Of a stretch of 54,587 nt of DNA, positions 16,854-27,971 are shown one piece after another. Numbering within the stretch: position 1 is the stretch's first letter; each line of letters begins with the position of its first letter. Source of the stretch: Reclinomonas americana ATCC 50394 (lineage: Eukaryota; Jakobida; Jakobea; Jakobida). The translations under genes and the position numbers were made by a program. The DNA is taken from the NCBI GenBank assembly GCA_048213135.1, contig PS015152.1:9807-64393 (forward strand), written 5' to 3'. The notes under the pieces were generated by a model. It saw nothing but the letters and a program-made list of their open reading frames with translations. It was not told where the DNA came from and did not search any database.

Positions 16854-19704
16854 TTACTCGAGCAGGTTGAGGTTGAGCGGGGTGTTCGCCTGCAGGACGC
16901 ACCAAAGTAAGTACGCCGTGGTGGAGGACAGACAGCTCCTTCCCTCCAATCCTCACCTTGTGGTTGTTCCGTCGGTGCACAGTGTCGGCGGCGTTGCCCA
17001 ACTCGTTGAATTGCTGTGCGTGTGCACAAGTTCAGCAAGTAGTGTCATTAGAATCCCCTCATTCTCCACCACCCACCTTGATGGCCTCGGCGCTCATGCC
17101 GGCCTTGAAGTGATCCTTCTGCTCGTCGGACATCTTCAGGAACTCGGTGTAGAGGTACACGACTGCGTGCGGCGAGAGTGAGAGGTGAGCACGATTCGCC
17201 AAAAAAAGGCAACACAATCACACGCAACAGTCATAGGTAAAGCCCAGCTCGTCCTCGTCGGTCTGGCCGGCCCACAGATCGGCACTCGGCGGCGCCACCA
17301 GGATCGACTCGGGCACGCCGAGGACCTTGCCGACGGCGAACACCTCGCTCTGGATGGCAAAAGGAGGGTATTTGAGTGAGCTATAAAGATAGGAACAGAG
17401 ATATTGAGCAAGGAAGGAGAGGGGAGAACAGATGCAGAGATAAGGAGTGGTGAGACAGGAGCAAGAAAGAGGGGAAGGGAGAGAAATCAACTGGCAGAAC
17501 GCCACGTGATGTCAAGTGTTGTTGAACGCATACGCACGCACGTGTGTGGGAGAAATGTAGAAAACGGACATCGGAAAGCTTGGAAATCGAGACACCGAGG
17601 GAGAAAAGCGAAGAGCGAGAGTGCAGCGCCACTTTGTGACGTGTTGGGAAACATGCAGGCACACAGAGGTTGCAGGATTGAATAGAGAGAGAGAGAGAGA
17701 GAGGAGGTATTGCAGGATTGAACAGAGATAGTGGAGAGAGTGAACAAAACGTGAGCCCTGAGAGAGTACACAGTGGTTGACCAACATATTTCAAGCAAGA
17801 TGATAAGACAGTCTTATACAAATGGGCAAGTGCACAACCATACAGCATGCAACCAGGGGAAATGAGAAGCAGTATCAACACCCAGCGAACGCACACACAC
17901 GCAGTCTCACTCTCCACTACGCACCTTGTGGAGATCGGCAATCAGCTGCACGTCCACAACTCCGTCGCCGGCCTTGCAGAAGTACATCAGGTAGCCTGCC
18001 ACCAATGTGAGACATGAAGAAGACCGAATCCGTCAATTCATCCGCTGGCACTCACCGTCCTCGTCAAAGTTGCCGGTGCCCATGAGGATGCACGGCAAGC
18101 CCGACTGCGAGATCAGCTGCGACACGTAGTAGCCGACCGGGGTGCGCATGTAGCTGCGCAGCTGGCCGCGGGCGAATGCTGCGCGACACGAGGAGTGAGA
18201 GGAAAGACACAAGTGAGTGAGTGGAGAAGAGGGGGGTGCGGACGCAACCCTCGCCGGGGATGCTGATGGAGTCCTCGACCAGCTTGGAGAGCTGGTTGTG
18301 CAGGTCGGTCTGGTCGACGGTGATGCACTCGGCGCCGAGGGCGTCGGCGGCCTCGTAGGCTGAGCGGGGAAGGGAAGGGGGAGGTGAGGGGAGAGGGAGA
18401 AGGAGGAAGGGGGAAGGGGGAAGGGAAAGGGGTAAGGGGGAAGGGAAAGGGGGAAGGGGAAAGGGGAAAGGGGGAAGGGGAAAGGGGGAAGGAGAAGGGG
18501 AAGGAGACAGGGAAGGTGAAGAGGGAGAGAAAGAGAAAGGGGAAGAAGGAAGGGAAAGGGGGAAGGGAAAGGGGGAAGAGAAAGGGGGAAGGGAAAGGGG
18601 AAGTGGAAGGGGGGAAGAGAAAGGGGGGCAAGGAGAAGGGGAAGGTGAAGAGGAGACGGGAAGGGAGTGGGAGAGGAGAGGGGAAGGGGTAGGGTGGGGG
18701 AAGAGAGGGGGAACACACACCGCGCTGGTAGATCGACGCAGTCGAGTGGATTGGCTGCGCAATGGCAACGACGCGCTGAATGCTGCATGTGCAAGAAGAG
18801 ATTGTGTGAGTGCGTGGTGATGGTCGCATAGTGTGGCAATGCACGAAACGGCGAGTTGGCCATCGACTGGGCCTTCTTGCAGAGGCCTGCGGAGCAAGTT
18901 AGTTGCACGCAGGAGACGATGGGACTAACAGATGACAGGACTGACCGAGCACGACAGCACTGTCGACACCACCAGAGACGTTGACCTGCGCAGGAGGAGG
19001 AAGAGAATGGTGAGAATAGAGTTCAAGGGAAAGCAGAAGCGAAGGAAATGGGAGAACGAATTGAGCCTCCCAAAGCTGTGAGAAAAGAGCACCACCAGGA
19101 GGAGAAAGATTGGAGCAGAGTATATCACAGCGGTGGGAGGAAAGGAGAACAAGCAATGGCACAGTAAGAGAGAGAGCGCGCCATCTGATAGTGCATGGCC
19201 GGCGGAATACAGCGATTGCCAGTGAAGGAATATGGAGAGAGAAAGAGAGGGCAAAGCAAGGCACTCCTGCAGCACAGAATGAGAGAGCGAGCAACCTAAT
19301 GGTGCATGCCTGGGATTACTGCAAAGGCAACCCAAGCAAGAGAGAGAGAGAGAGAGAGAAGATCAAGCGAAGGCGCTACTGCAGCACAGAATGAGAGAGA
19401 GAGAGAGAGAGAAGAGAGAAGCGCGAGCATCAGGCGCTCTTGGAGAACGTCAATAAGCTGCAAGTTCGAGAAAGTGCCAGAAAGAGAGGGAGAGAAAGAG
19501 AGAGAGGGCGTGTGTGCGAGAGAAAGGAAATGCGGCGATCGTTGCAATCGAAGCAACACGCGCCACAGAGAGAAGAGCTGGTCGACCTACAGCAGTCTGC
19601 GAATTCACCCTCCCAACAAGCTCGCCCTAGTTCCCGCATTACGCAACAGCGCACGCCTTCAGTCCGCACTTGCGCATGTAGTCGTTGAGCATCGCGCACT
19701 GCAT
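16854..19704 (-). CDS. nadE: Ammonia-type NAD+ synthase (NadE)
   Basis: Catalyses ATP-dependent amidation of nicotinic acid adenine dinucleotide to NAD+, the last step of NAD synthesis. Exons: 19648-19704, 18946-18985, 18852-18888, 18721-18782, 18249-18359, 18056-18178, 17925-17995, 17229-17349, 17077-17162, 16957-17013, 16854-16889; all phases agree and give 266 residues, close to the usual 270-275 of short NadE. Visible motifs: the ATP-pyrophosphatase loop VSGGVDSAVVLG (about 21-32), RVVAIAQPIHST, LMGTGNFDEDGY, GDGVVDVQLIADLHKSEV and PPSADLWAGQTDEDELGF. There is no CN-hydrolase glutaminase domain and no room for one, so free ammonia or a partner must supply nitrogen. The start at 19704 is uncertain, because a good acceptor (TTTGCATGCAG) overlaps it; an upstream exon is possible. 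Introns 1, 5 and 8 start GTTGCG, intron 3 GTTTCG. Confidence 0.93.
18363..18715 (-). repeat. Polypyrimidine minisatellite in nadE intron 4
   Basis: On the plus strand a run of GGGGGAAGGGAAAGG-like units; on the coding (minus) strand this is C/T-only sequence. It fills nearly the whole 361-base intron between exons 4 and 5. Confidence 0.9.
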
Positions 19705-20030
19705 GCAAACAAACAAACAGTCAGAAGCGGAGGGGGAGTAAAAAGAGAAATGAGAGACGAGAAGCGATGATGAGAGTGTGGTGAGAGTGTGATTACAGCA
19801 GTGAGAGAAGGGTTGCGAGAGTGAGTGAAGTGAGAGGCTGAACGCAGACACGACTGGAAAAAGCGAGTGAGTGCTGAGAATGACCGGATGCATTGTGCGA
19901 CTGTGAGTGAGTGAGTGGAGTTAGAAAGAGTGAGGGAGTGAATGTGAGTGAATGAGTGAGTGCATGCCGGGAGGAGAACTGTGAGAGAAGCACTGTGGGA
20001 GACTTTGCAGAGAGTGCGAGAGAGTGAGTG

Positions 20031-20050
20031 NNNNNNNNNNNNNNNNNNNN
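20031..20050. other. Assembly gap (20 N)
   Basis: Removes the last exon(s) of the RCC1-repeat gene. Between this gap and the first nadE exon (19705-20030) only GAGTG-type repeat and low-complexity sequence is seen. Confidence 0.99.
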
Positions 20051-23000
20051 CTCGTGCACTTCCTTTGGCTGCACCACCACTTGCGTGTCTCGCGGATGTC
20101 CGCACTGCAGAGAACGGGTGAGTTTGCACAGCCAGCCCTTTGTGAACAAGGGATACGGCTGACACACACCTGGCCGAATTCGTTGCTGCCAAACACAAAC
20201 AGCTTCTTCAAGCTGGTGGTGACAGCCGTGTGACCAAAGCCAGCAGTGATGCAGCGGATTTCGAACTTGTCCAGGGCCACCACGCGGGTGAGCACCATGC
20301 ATACGTCCTCCCGACCGTGGCCTGCAGGGGAACAGGGGAAAGGGAGTGAGGGAGGGAGGAAGGGTGATTTGTGAGAGAATAGAGGAGGGAGGGAGGGAGA
20401 GAGGGAGGGAGAGAGAAGACTTTGCGAATGCAGAGTAGAATTGTCAGCAACTAAACAACATGAACAAAGAAGAGCACAATCACGACTGAACGCACTAAAC
20501 TGCTGCGGCGTCTCACTCTCATCCTGAAGAGAGAGATAAGGGGAGAAATAGAGGCAGAAGCTGCAACAAAATGCAGGTTGCGTAGTATAAACGATGCAAG
20601 AGGGACGCCTCCAAGAAATGAACAGTTGTGATGCTGATATTCTCCTTCACCCTCAGTCTCTCCATTCGAGTCTCATTCTTGTAAGAGAGAGAAAGTGAAG
20701 CAGAAACTGCAACACTGTGCAGATTGCAATCGATGACAGCAGGCAGAGCACAACCGCGTGTCCTCCACTGAAGTGCAGACAATTTTTTCTCTCTTTCTCC
20801 CTCTCTCTCTCCTTCTCAGGTTCGTCTCCTCATTATTGCATTGCGAGGTCATTCTCTTCCCCCTCCCCACTCCCTCCCCACTCTCTTCCCAGCCACGCAC
20901 CAGTGGCATAGCCTGCACCGCACGTGTAGACCTTCCAGTCGGCCGTGAGAACGACCGTGTGGTTGAAACCGCAGCGCACCTGCACAAGACACAATGAATA
21001 CCCGCAAAAAGAGATCCCTGCCCGCTTGCGCACGCACGCACGTTCATGAACTTGACGTCGTCGGGATTGGGAACGAGATGCGGCACGGTGACGTCAGTCA
21101 GACTGGCGCTGCTGAGCCCCAACTGCGTCGCACAGACAACGTGATTCACCAGCGCAAAGAACTGCAAGTCATCGAACTGCACACCTGTCCCATGCTCCCG
21201 TTTCCACACGTGTACAAATCACCCTGCTCGGTGATGAACGCTGAGTGCTCGTCGCCAGCCGCCATGTCGACAATGGCTGGATTACCGGGGATGCGAATGG
21301 GCAAGGCCTGCCAGATGCTCGATTGCTTCGTGTGGCCAACGCCCAGCTGCAACAACGCAAGCAAATTAAGGATGCCTTTTCCATGAGAGAAGACATTTGC
21401 ATGGCACGCAACTTGTCCCGACAAGTGTGAGCCAAAGCCGAAGAGGGTGCGTCCGTCGAGGAGAATGATGGTGTGGTCGCTCCCGCATGCGAATGTGGCG
21501 TTGTAGAAGCGGCCGGTGAATTGAGTGATTTCCGCGGGTGAGTACTGCAATGGAGAAGAAGGGGAAAGTGAGGGGAAGGGGAAAGGACATAGAAGAGAGA
21601 GAAAGGGAGGAGACGAGGGAGGGAAAGAGGAAGAGAATGCAAGGAGATGGGGAGAGAGATTAGACGAGGACAAGAGAGAGAAACATGTCAATAGTTCTCT
21701 CTCTATCTTTCTCTGTCTCTCTCTCTCTCTTCTCTCTCATCTCGCTCACTTCGACGCAACAATATACTCTCCCGTGGAATCCGGCGACAGACCGCACTGG
21801 CCGAGCGAGTTCTTTCCCCACGCCCACAGCGTCTTGTCGGAGGCCAGTGCAATGGTGTGTCTGCGTCACAATGATCAACACGAGTGCTTTGCAACGAGCG
21901 CACGGGCACGCCACTCACCGACCGCCGCACGCCACATCCACAATGCGCTTGTTGGAGAGGGCATTCACACGGCGTGGGAGCGTGACGTTGGTGGTGGCGC
22001 CGTGGCCGAGGCGGCCGTCGTCGCCGCAGCCTGTGGGGAGGAGATGATAAGGGCAAAGTTGTCAAAATGAGAACGAAGTGACATGCAATGAGAGGCAGAC
22101 GCAGAGAGATAGAATGAGAGAGCGCGCGAAAGGTGAGAGAGAGAGAGAGAGACAAACAGACGCGCATGCAGACAGGAAGTATGTGACAACAGCACGCATG
22201 TGTTACGATGCAGAGACGGAGACAGAGAGAGAGAGAGAGAGAGAGTGAGAGAGAGAGAGAGCGAGCAGACACGCAGGCAGACAGGAAGTATGCGACAACA
22301 GCACAATGCAGACAGAGGGAGAGAGACAGAGAGAAGGTCACGCGAGCAGGCAGGCAGACAGAAGCCAGTGAAAAGTGCACGCCTGTGATACAATACAGAT
22401 AGAGAGGGAGCGAGAGTGAAAGACCGAGTGAGTGAAATCGACAAGCAAGCAAACAACAAGAGGACCGAGACAGAGGAATTGAGTACACACACGAACAACG
22501 TGCACCACCAAGAGAGAGAGTGTAAGAGAGACTTGCAGCAAGAGGCAGCGTGAATGGAACTAAGGAAGACTGGCACGAGTGTTGACGACGACCCACGTAC
22601 CCCATGTAAACAGCTGTCCATTGTTGAGCAACGCAGCCGTGTGCATCTCGCCGCAGGCTGCAGATGCGCGCAGGTGAGGCACTGCAGCGAGAACGATCAC
22701 GGAACCAAATACGCACCAATCTTGGTCACTTGCTCGGCATCGATGCGCTCGATCATCGCGGGTGTGCACTGTATCTCTTCACCTGTGTGCAAAAGTCACA
22801 AGGTCAGCACCGAACTCATCAAGCCAGACTCTGTGCCTTCCCAAGGCACAATTCAAGCGACGTGCTCTTGTATTTCCACATGAAAGACACTAGGTGTGTG
22901 AAGTGCATATCTACCCTTCACGAGGCAGAAATGTAGAGGTGTGATGGGCGTCTGCTTCTGCTCTTGTGGACACCATTTGACTACGTCCTCACTGTGGGTT

Positions 23001-23838
23001 TTCGTAGGCGACGCACGCTGTGTGATTCACCTGGAAATGAACTCTCCCAGTCGTGCGCGCTTAAGATTTTCTTCGTGAAGGGGTTTGACTGACTGAACAC
23101 GCTCTTTCTTGTTCTCATGCTCTCTCTTTCTCACACGTGTGCACTCATACATGCGTGTGTGTGCATACTCGATCTTCCCATGTATCACGACAATCTTCAG
23201 TGACCTTCTCTGTCATGTGAGAGAACCCACCTTCGTACACAAAGCCCCGCTCCCCGTAGCCAGACCAGCCAAACACGTGCATCTGCGTAAGTGTTGAGAT
23301 AAGAGTGCACACAACATCAACACATGGCAGCGGTGGAGAGACCTTGGTTTTGGCTGCGCAGGAGGGAATGGAGTGAGTGGAGCGCAGGCGACATTGAGAA
23401 CCACAGCCACAAGAGATAGACCTTTCTTCGAATCGGGGAAGAACTCTTGCTTCTTGCGCACGTTGAACTGGGGTGGTCTCTCGCTGCACGGAATGATGAG
23501 CAGTGAACCGCGGATGTGGGAGAGTGCGGAGCGCACTTACCGACTGTGCACAGTCTCCAGGAACTTGCCCCATCTGAGGGAGGCCAATGACGGGTGAGAA
23601 GCAGTGGGGAAGGAAGGAGGGGACATGAGAAGAGTAAAGATCGGCAAGTGAGTGAGAAAGAGTCGCAGGTCAGAGGAGAAATAGAAAGACGGAGCATACG
23701 ATGAGAGAGAGAGATTGACAGGGTGTGAGAGAGACAGCGAGTGACAGAGCAAAACGGAAAGAATGCTGAGAGAGAAAGGCGGAGTGAACCAGAGACAAAC
23801 TGGCAGAAGTACGATGAGTGACACACAGACAGACATAC

Positions 23839-23882
<44 letters not shown>

Positions 23883-24344
23883 AGAGAGAGTGTCTACAGA
23901 GAGTCACANNNNNNNNNNNNNNNNNNNNNNNNNNNNNNNNNNNNNNNNNNNNNNNNNNNNNNNNNNNNNNNNNNNNNNNNNNNNNNNNNNNNNNNNNNNN
24001 NNNNNNNNNNNNNNNNNNNNNNNNNNNNNNNNNNNNNNNNNNNNNNNNNNNNNNNNNNNNNNNNNNNNNNNNNNNNNNNNNNNNNNNNNNNNNNNNNNNN
24101 NNNNNNNNNNNNNNNNNNNNNNNNNNNNNNNNNNNNNNNNNNNNNNNNNNNNNNNNNNNNNNNNNNNNNNNNNNNNNNNNNNNNNNNNNNNNNNNNNNNN
24201 NNNNNNNNNNNNNNNNNNNNNNNNNNNNNNNNNNNNNNNNNNNNNNNNNNNNNNNNNNNNNNNNNNNNNNNNNNNNNNNNNNNNNNNGTCCTCGGCGGTG
24301 CCGCCTTTGACGGAGCTGGCAAAGCCCACGGAGCGCGAGGCCAT
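20051..24344 (-). CDS. RCC1-repeat (beta-propeller) protein, 3' end in gap
   Basis: Starts MASRSVGFASSVKGG at 24344, then a 379-base gap. Further exons: 23541-23573, 23422-23483, 23343-23353 (11 bases), 23231-23282, 22717-22782, 22601-22657, 21919-22030, 21761-21860, 21413-21544, 21185-21346, 21042-21122, 20901-20979, 20170-20321, 20051-20104. Joined in phase they give at least seven RCC1 units, for example MHVFGWSGYGERG, ACGEMHTAALLNNGQLFTWG, GDDGRLGHG, HTIALASDKTLWAWGKNSLG, FACGSDHTIILLDGRTLFGF, DEHSAFITEQGDLYTCG, FNHTVVLTADWKVYTCGAG and FGHTAVTTSLKKLFVFGSNE. RCC1 propellers act as Ran exchange factors or, more often, as protein scaffolds; there is not enough to claim Ran activity. The introns at 21760 and 21412 begin GTTGCG. 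Fusion to the downstream NAD synthase cannot be excluded. Confidence 0.88.
22140..22335 (-). repeat. Intronic duplication with GA microsatellites
   Basis: A unit containing CAGACAGGAAGTATG(T/C)GACAACAGCAC occurs twice (about 22168-22195 and 22278-22305), each flanked by GA runs and a GCAGAC-rich segment. It lies in the intron between the RCC1 exons 22601-22657 and 21919-22030. Confidence 0.8.
23909..24287. other. Assembly gap (379 N) inside RCC1 gene intron/exon region
   Basis: Flanked by a GA microsatellite on the left and by exon 1 coding sequence on the right; it may contain the first donor site and another exon. Confidence 0.99.
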
Positions 24345-24607
24345 GTCGTGTGTAATGTAAAACGTCTTTGTGTAACACGTCATTTTGTCCATTTGTCCAC
24401 TTGATATCCAACGACCCATCGCCCATCATAGCCAGCAGCAATCATCGATGAATCCATCGACAGCAGCAGGTGGTGTCCCCACAGAGACAAATAAAGGAGA
24501 GAGAGAGAGGGATCTCAGAGGGCGTGCAACGTCGTCGTGTCCTCCGCTTTTCATTGTCCTTTTTACTGTATTGTCCCTTCCGACGCACGAGAACTCGAGT
24601 CAATCAC

Positions 24608-25734
24608 ATGGCCATGAAGGTAATACATCGACTTTGCTTTGTCGCTGACGCATTGTTTTCTTAAGCAAGGCGTTCTTTTGAAGCAAGGTTCTGCGAGGCC
24701 ACACAGGTGGGGTGTATGCAGTGGCTGTGACACCCGATGGCCAACACATTGTGAGTGGCAGTGGGGACCGTACTGTACGGGTGTGGTCGCTGGCAAGTGG
24801 CGAGGAGGTGCAACGACTGACTGGCAGCTTGAACACGAGTTGGGTGTGGGCGGTGGCAGTGACACCCGATGGGCAACACATCGTGAGTGGCGGTGGGGAC
24901 CGTACTGTACGCGTATGGTCGCTGGCAAGTGGCGGCGAGGTGCGCCGACTGAAAGGCCACACGAATCAGGTGAATGCAGTGGCCGTGACACCCGATGGCC
25001 AGTGCATTGTTAGTGGCAGTGGGGACCGGACAGTACGGGTTTGGTCGCTGGCAAGTGGGGAAGAGGTGCGCCGACTGACTGGTGATTTGGTCACGGGTTG
25101 GGCGAATGCAGTGGCAGTGACACCCGATGGGCAGCACATTGTTAGTGGCAGTTATGACAATACTGTACGGGTGTGGTCGGTGGCAAGTGGCGAGGAGGTG
25201 CGCCAAATGAAAGGCCACACGGTAGGGGTGCACGCAGTGGCAGTGACACCCGATGGCCAGCACATTGTGAGTGGCAGTTGGGACAGGACTGTACGAGTGT
25301 GGTCGCTGGCCAGCGGCGTGGAGGTGCTCCGACTGGAAGGCCACGCAGCTGTGGAAGCAGTAGCAGTGACACCCGATGGCCAGCACATTGTGAGTGGCAG
25401 TAGGGACAATACTGTACGGGTGTGGTCACTGGCAAGCGGCGAGGAGGTGCGACGATTGGAAGGCCACACTGGTAGAGTGTGTGCAATGGCAGTGACACCC
25501 GATGGCCAGCACATTGTCAGTGGCAGTGAAGACAAGACTGTGCGGGTGTGGCCCACGACGCGCGGTCATGCACATGCCGAGCTGCAGGCCGCCACCGCGG
25601 CCCACCACGCCATACTCGAGAGCCAGCCAGCGAGTGATGCTGTCGGCGACCAGCGATGTCTCGTGGAGATTGTGCTGCGGTGCTTCATCAGCGAGGATGC
25701 GAGAGTCGTGCTCTTCCGTTCCCCAATCTTTTGA
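24608..25734 (+). CDS. Two-exon WD40 protein carrying the array-family tail
   Basis: Proposed exon 1 is 24608-24619 (MAMK, donor GTAATA) and exon 2 is 24688-25734; a TGA at 24679 blocks an unspliced start. The product is 352 residues: VLRGHTGGVYAVAVTPDGQH and seven very regular blades with SGS.DRTVRVWSLASGEEV. Blades 2 and 4 open with longer loops (TGSLNTSWVW, TGDLVTGWAN) in place of the GH turn. The tail reads AELQAATAAHHAILES, RCLVEIVLRCFISEDARVVL and stops at SPIF, clearly the array tail without the ESHL ending. It lies alone between the RCC1 and ankyrin genes, 8-9 kb from either array, lacks the CT leader and GA trailer, and may resemble the source of the tandem copies or a retained older member. 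Confidence 0.85.
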
Positions 25735-25874
25735 GTTCGCAATATATGTTGGTCTCCATTCGTTGTGCTTTTTGTTTAGAGAGGGGAGACTGCGAGCTCA
25801 TCGTCTCCGTCGAACCCCCTTCTCCTTCTCCACCTCCACACAATATCACCTTCCTTCACTTTCCCCACCCCCTC

Positions 25875-27557
25875 TCACTTGCACACACTCAACTGCTCCT
25901 CCCCACGAAGCACCCGCCGGCACAACTCCGCCAACAACACATCCTGCCTCTCACCATCCGCCCTCAACTGCGCCATTTGCACAACCAACGCCGCCAGCTC
26001 CTCGTCGTTTTCAACGGCCTCCTTCTCCTTCTCCACCTCCACCACCTTCTCCTTCTCCTTCTCCACCTCCTGCACCTGCACATCCTCCACCATTCTCCTC
26101 TCCTCCTTCTTCACCAGCATCGACTCCCTGTCCGCCAAATGCCCCGGCAGCGGCCGCGACCTCGCTTGCGTTCGCTTCCGTTGCGGCTCGTCATCAGGCG
26201 CCTCCGCCTCGTCAATACGCCACATTGCCCTGGCCTTCTCCTCCTCCTCCTCCGAATCCTCGTCATTCTCCACGTGCACTATCCCCAGCATCATGGACGC
26301 CAGTACCCGCGCTTCCACCAGCTTTGCCAGCTCGTTGTGGTGATAGAAACGCGCCATTTGCGCCGGCGAACGCCCACTGTCGTCGAGCATCTCGCACATG
26401 TTCGGAAACGCCAACATCAGCATTTCGGCCACCTCCGTATGCCCGTTGGCGCAGGCCACGTGGAGCGCCGTCTGCTCTCCCCTGCGGAGTTTTCCCATGC
26501 GTTCCGAGCAGCGATGCGGATCCGCCAGCAGCCACTTGACGACGTTGGCGTGTCCATTGCGCGCGGCCGCCGTCAGTGGCGACACGTGGTGGAGGGAGCT
26601 GAGGCCGGCCAGCCACGGGCCCATGCTCGTCTCGTTCCACAGGAACTCGAGAATGTGCAAGTGGCCGGCCTCGGCGGCGTAGCGGTACGGGCTCATGCCC
26701 TTGGTCGACTCTTCGATGATGGTGGAGGAGGCCGAGGGGGAGGAGTTCACGAGGGCGCGCAGGCCGCTGAGGTCGCCGGCGTGGGCGAGTTCCCAGGCGG
26801 CTTTTTCGCCGAGCTTCTGCAGAGGAGGGGGAGAAGAGGGAAAGGGGCGAAGCGAGAAGGGAGGGGGAGAAGGAGAAAGAGGGTGAGGAGGAGGAGGAGG
26901 AGGAGAAGGACGAGGAGAAGAGGATTGGCATAGGAAGAAGAAGACCAAGAAGAACAAGAACAAGAAGAGGAGGAGGAGAAGAAAGAGAACAACAACAAGT
27001 ATATGATGATGATGATGGAGAAGGGGCAGGAGGAGGAGAAAGAGACGGAGGAGGAGGAGGAGGAGGAGAAAGAGACGGAGGAGGAGGAGGAGGAGAAAGA
27101 GACGGAGGAGGAGGAGAAGAGAAGAAGAAGAAGAAGAAGAAGAAGAAGAAGAAGAAGAAGAAGAACAAGAACAAGAAGAAGAGAATTACCAGAACAAGAA
27201 CGCGAAGAGGAAGAAAGAAGAAGAGAAGAAGAACAAGAACAAGATCAAGAAGAAAGAGGAGGAGAAGAAAAAGAACAACAACAAGTATATGATGATGATG
27301 ATGAAGAAGGGGCAGGAGGAGGAGAAAGAGACGGAGGAGGAGGAGGAGAAGAAGAAGAAAGATCTAGAGGAGGAATCGCTCGACACGCTTCCGGCGCACT
27401 GAATGCCTCTCTTGTTTCTCAGTGAGAAAGACGCAACCCTTTCAACCCTTGAAAACGGGTTCAGCGACGCCTCAGAAGCTGCACGGGGAAAGCACAGTGA
27501 GAAAAACAAGAAAGAGGACACTGAAACTCTGACAGTCTTTTCACTCACAAACATCAT
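25875..27557 (-). CDS. Ankyrin-repeat protein with C-terminal coiled coil
   Basis: Main exon 25875-26816 (acceptor CTCTGCAG) encodes 313 residues. KLGEKAAWELAHAGDLSGLR is followed by ankyrin units: MSPYRYAAEAGHLHILEFLW, SPLTAAARNGHANVVKWLL, QTALHVACANGHTEVAEMLM and a degenerate RSPAQMARFYHHNELAKLVE. The second half is charged (NDEDSEEEEEKARA) with a predicted coiled coil rich in VEKEKEKVVEVEKEKE and a last helix LRADGERQDVLLAELCRR. Ankyrin repeats bind proteins; a scaffold is likely, with no enzyme domain seen. Only ATG ATG TTT at 27549-27557, followed by GTGAGTG, fits as a phase-0 first exon; this start is a guess and another upstream exon is possible. The 732-base intron is polypyrimidine on the coding strand. 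Confidence 0.8.
26820..27370 (-). repeat. GAG/GAA (coding-strand CTC/TTC) repeat array
   Basis: Plus strand is made of GAGGAGGA, GAAGAAGAA and ACAAGAACAAGAAG units, including a duplicated CAACAACAAGTATATGATGA segment at 26990-27015 and 27274-27300. It sits in the proposed intron of the ankyrin gene. Long open frames across it (poly-Glu or poly-Ser/Phe) are repeat translations. Confidence 0.9.
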
Positions 27558-27971
27558 TCTTCCTTTAAACTCTTTCTCTCTCTCTCACACACACACACAC
27601 TCGCTCTCTCTCTCTCTCACTCACACTCACGCTCATCCTTCACATGTACAGAAATGTCTTTTTTTCTTGCATTTTCCCTCATTTTTCCTTGCTTTTTCTC
27701 ATAGCTTCTTCTGTTCCACTCTCTCCCCCTTGTCCTCTCACTCACACACTCACTCACATACACTTCACTCACACGCACACACTCTGCAAACTTCACATGT
27801 CCCCTCATTTTTCTTGCATTTTCTCACAGCCTATCTTGCACACCTCTCTCTCACACACTCTCGCTGTCACACACACCCTTCTTCTCATCACTAGCGCCAA
27901 AGAACGCCATTTTTTGAGTTTTCGTGTTCGTCCCGCGGAAAAACCACAGGACCTCTTTTTTCTCACAAACA
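27558..27971. promoter_or_regulatory. Divergent intergenic region, ankyrin gene / methyltransferase
   Basis: About 414 bases without coding evidence between two divergent genes. It holds (CA)n and (CT)n runs, two related TTTTTCTTGCATTTTC segments (about 27658-27680 and 27807-27830), and CATTTTTTGAG before the start codon at 27972. The duplicated segment, with CACACTCACAC on each side, is a local tandem repeat of about 150 bases. Confidence 0.4.

Noticed and set aside
19705-20030. Glutaminase domain for NAD synthase upstream of exon 1
   Set aside because: Only low-complexity GAGTG-type sequence is present, and the next exons upstream encode RCC1 repeats.
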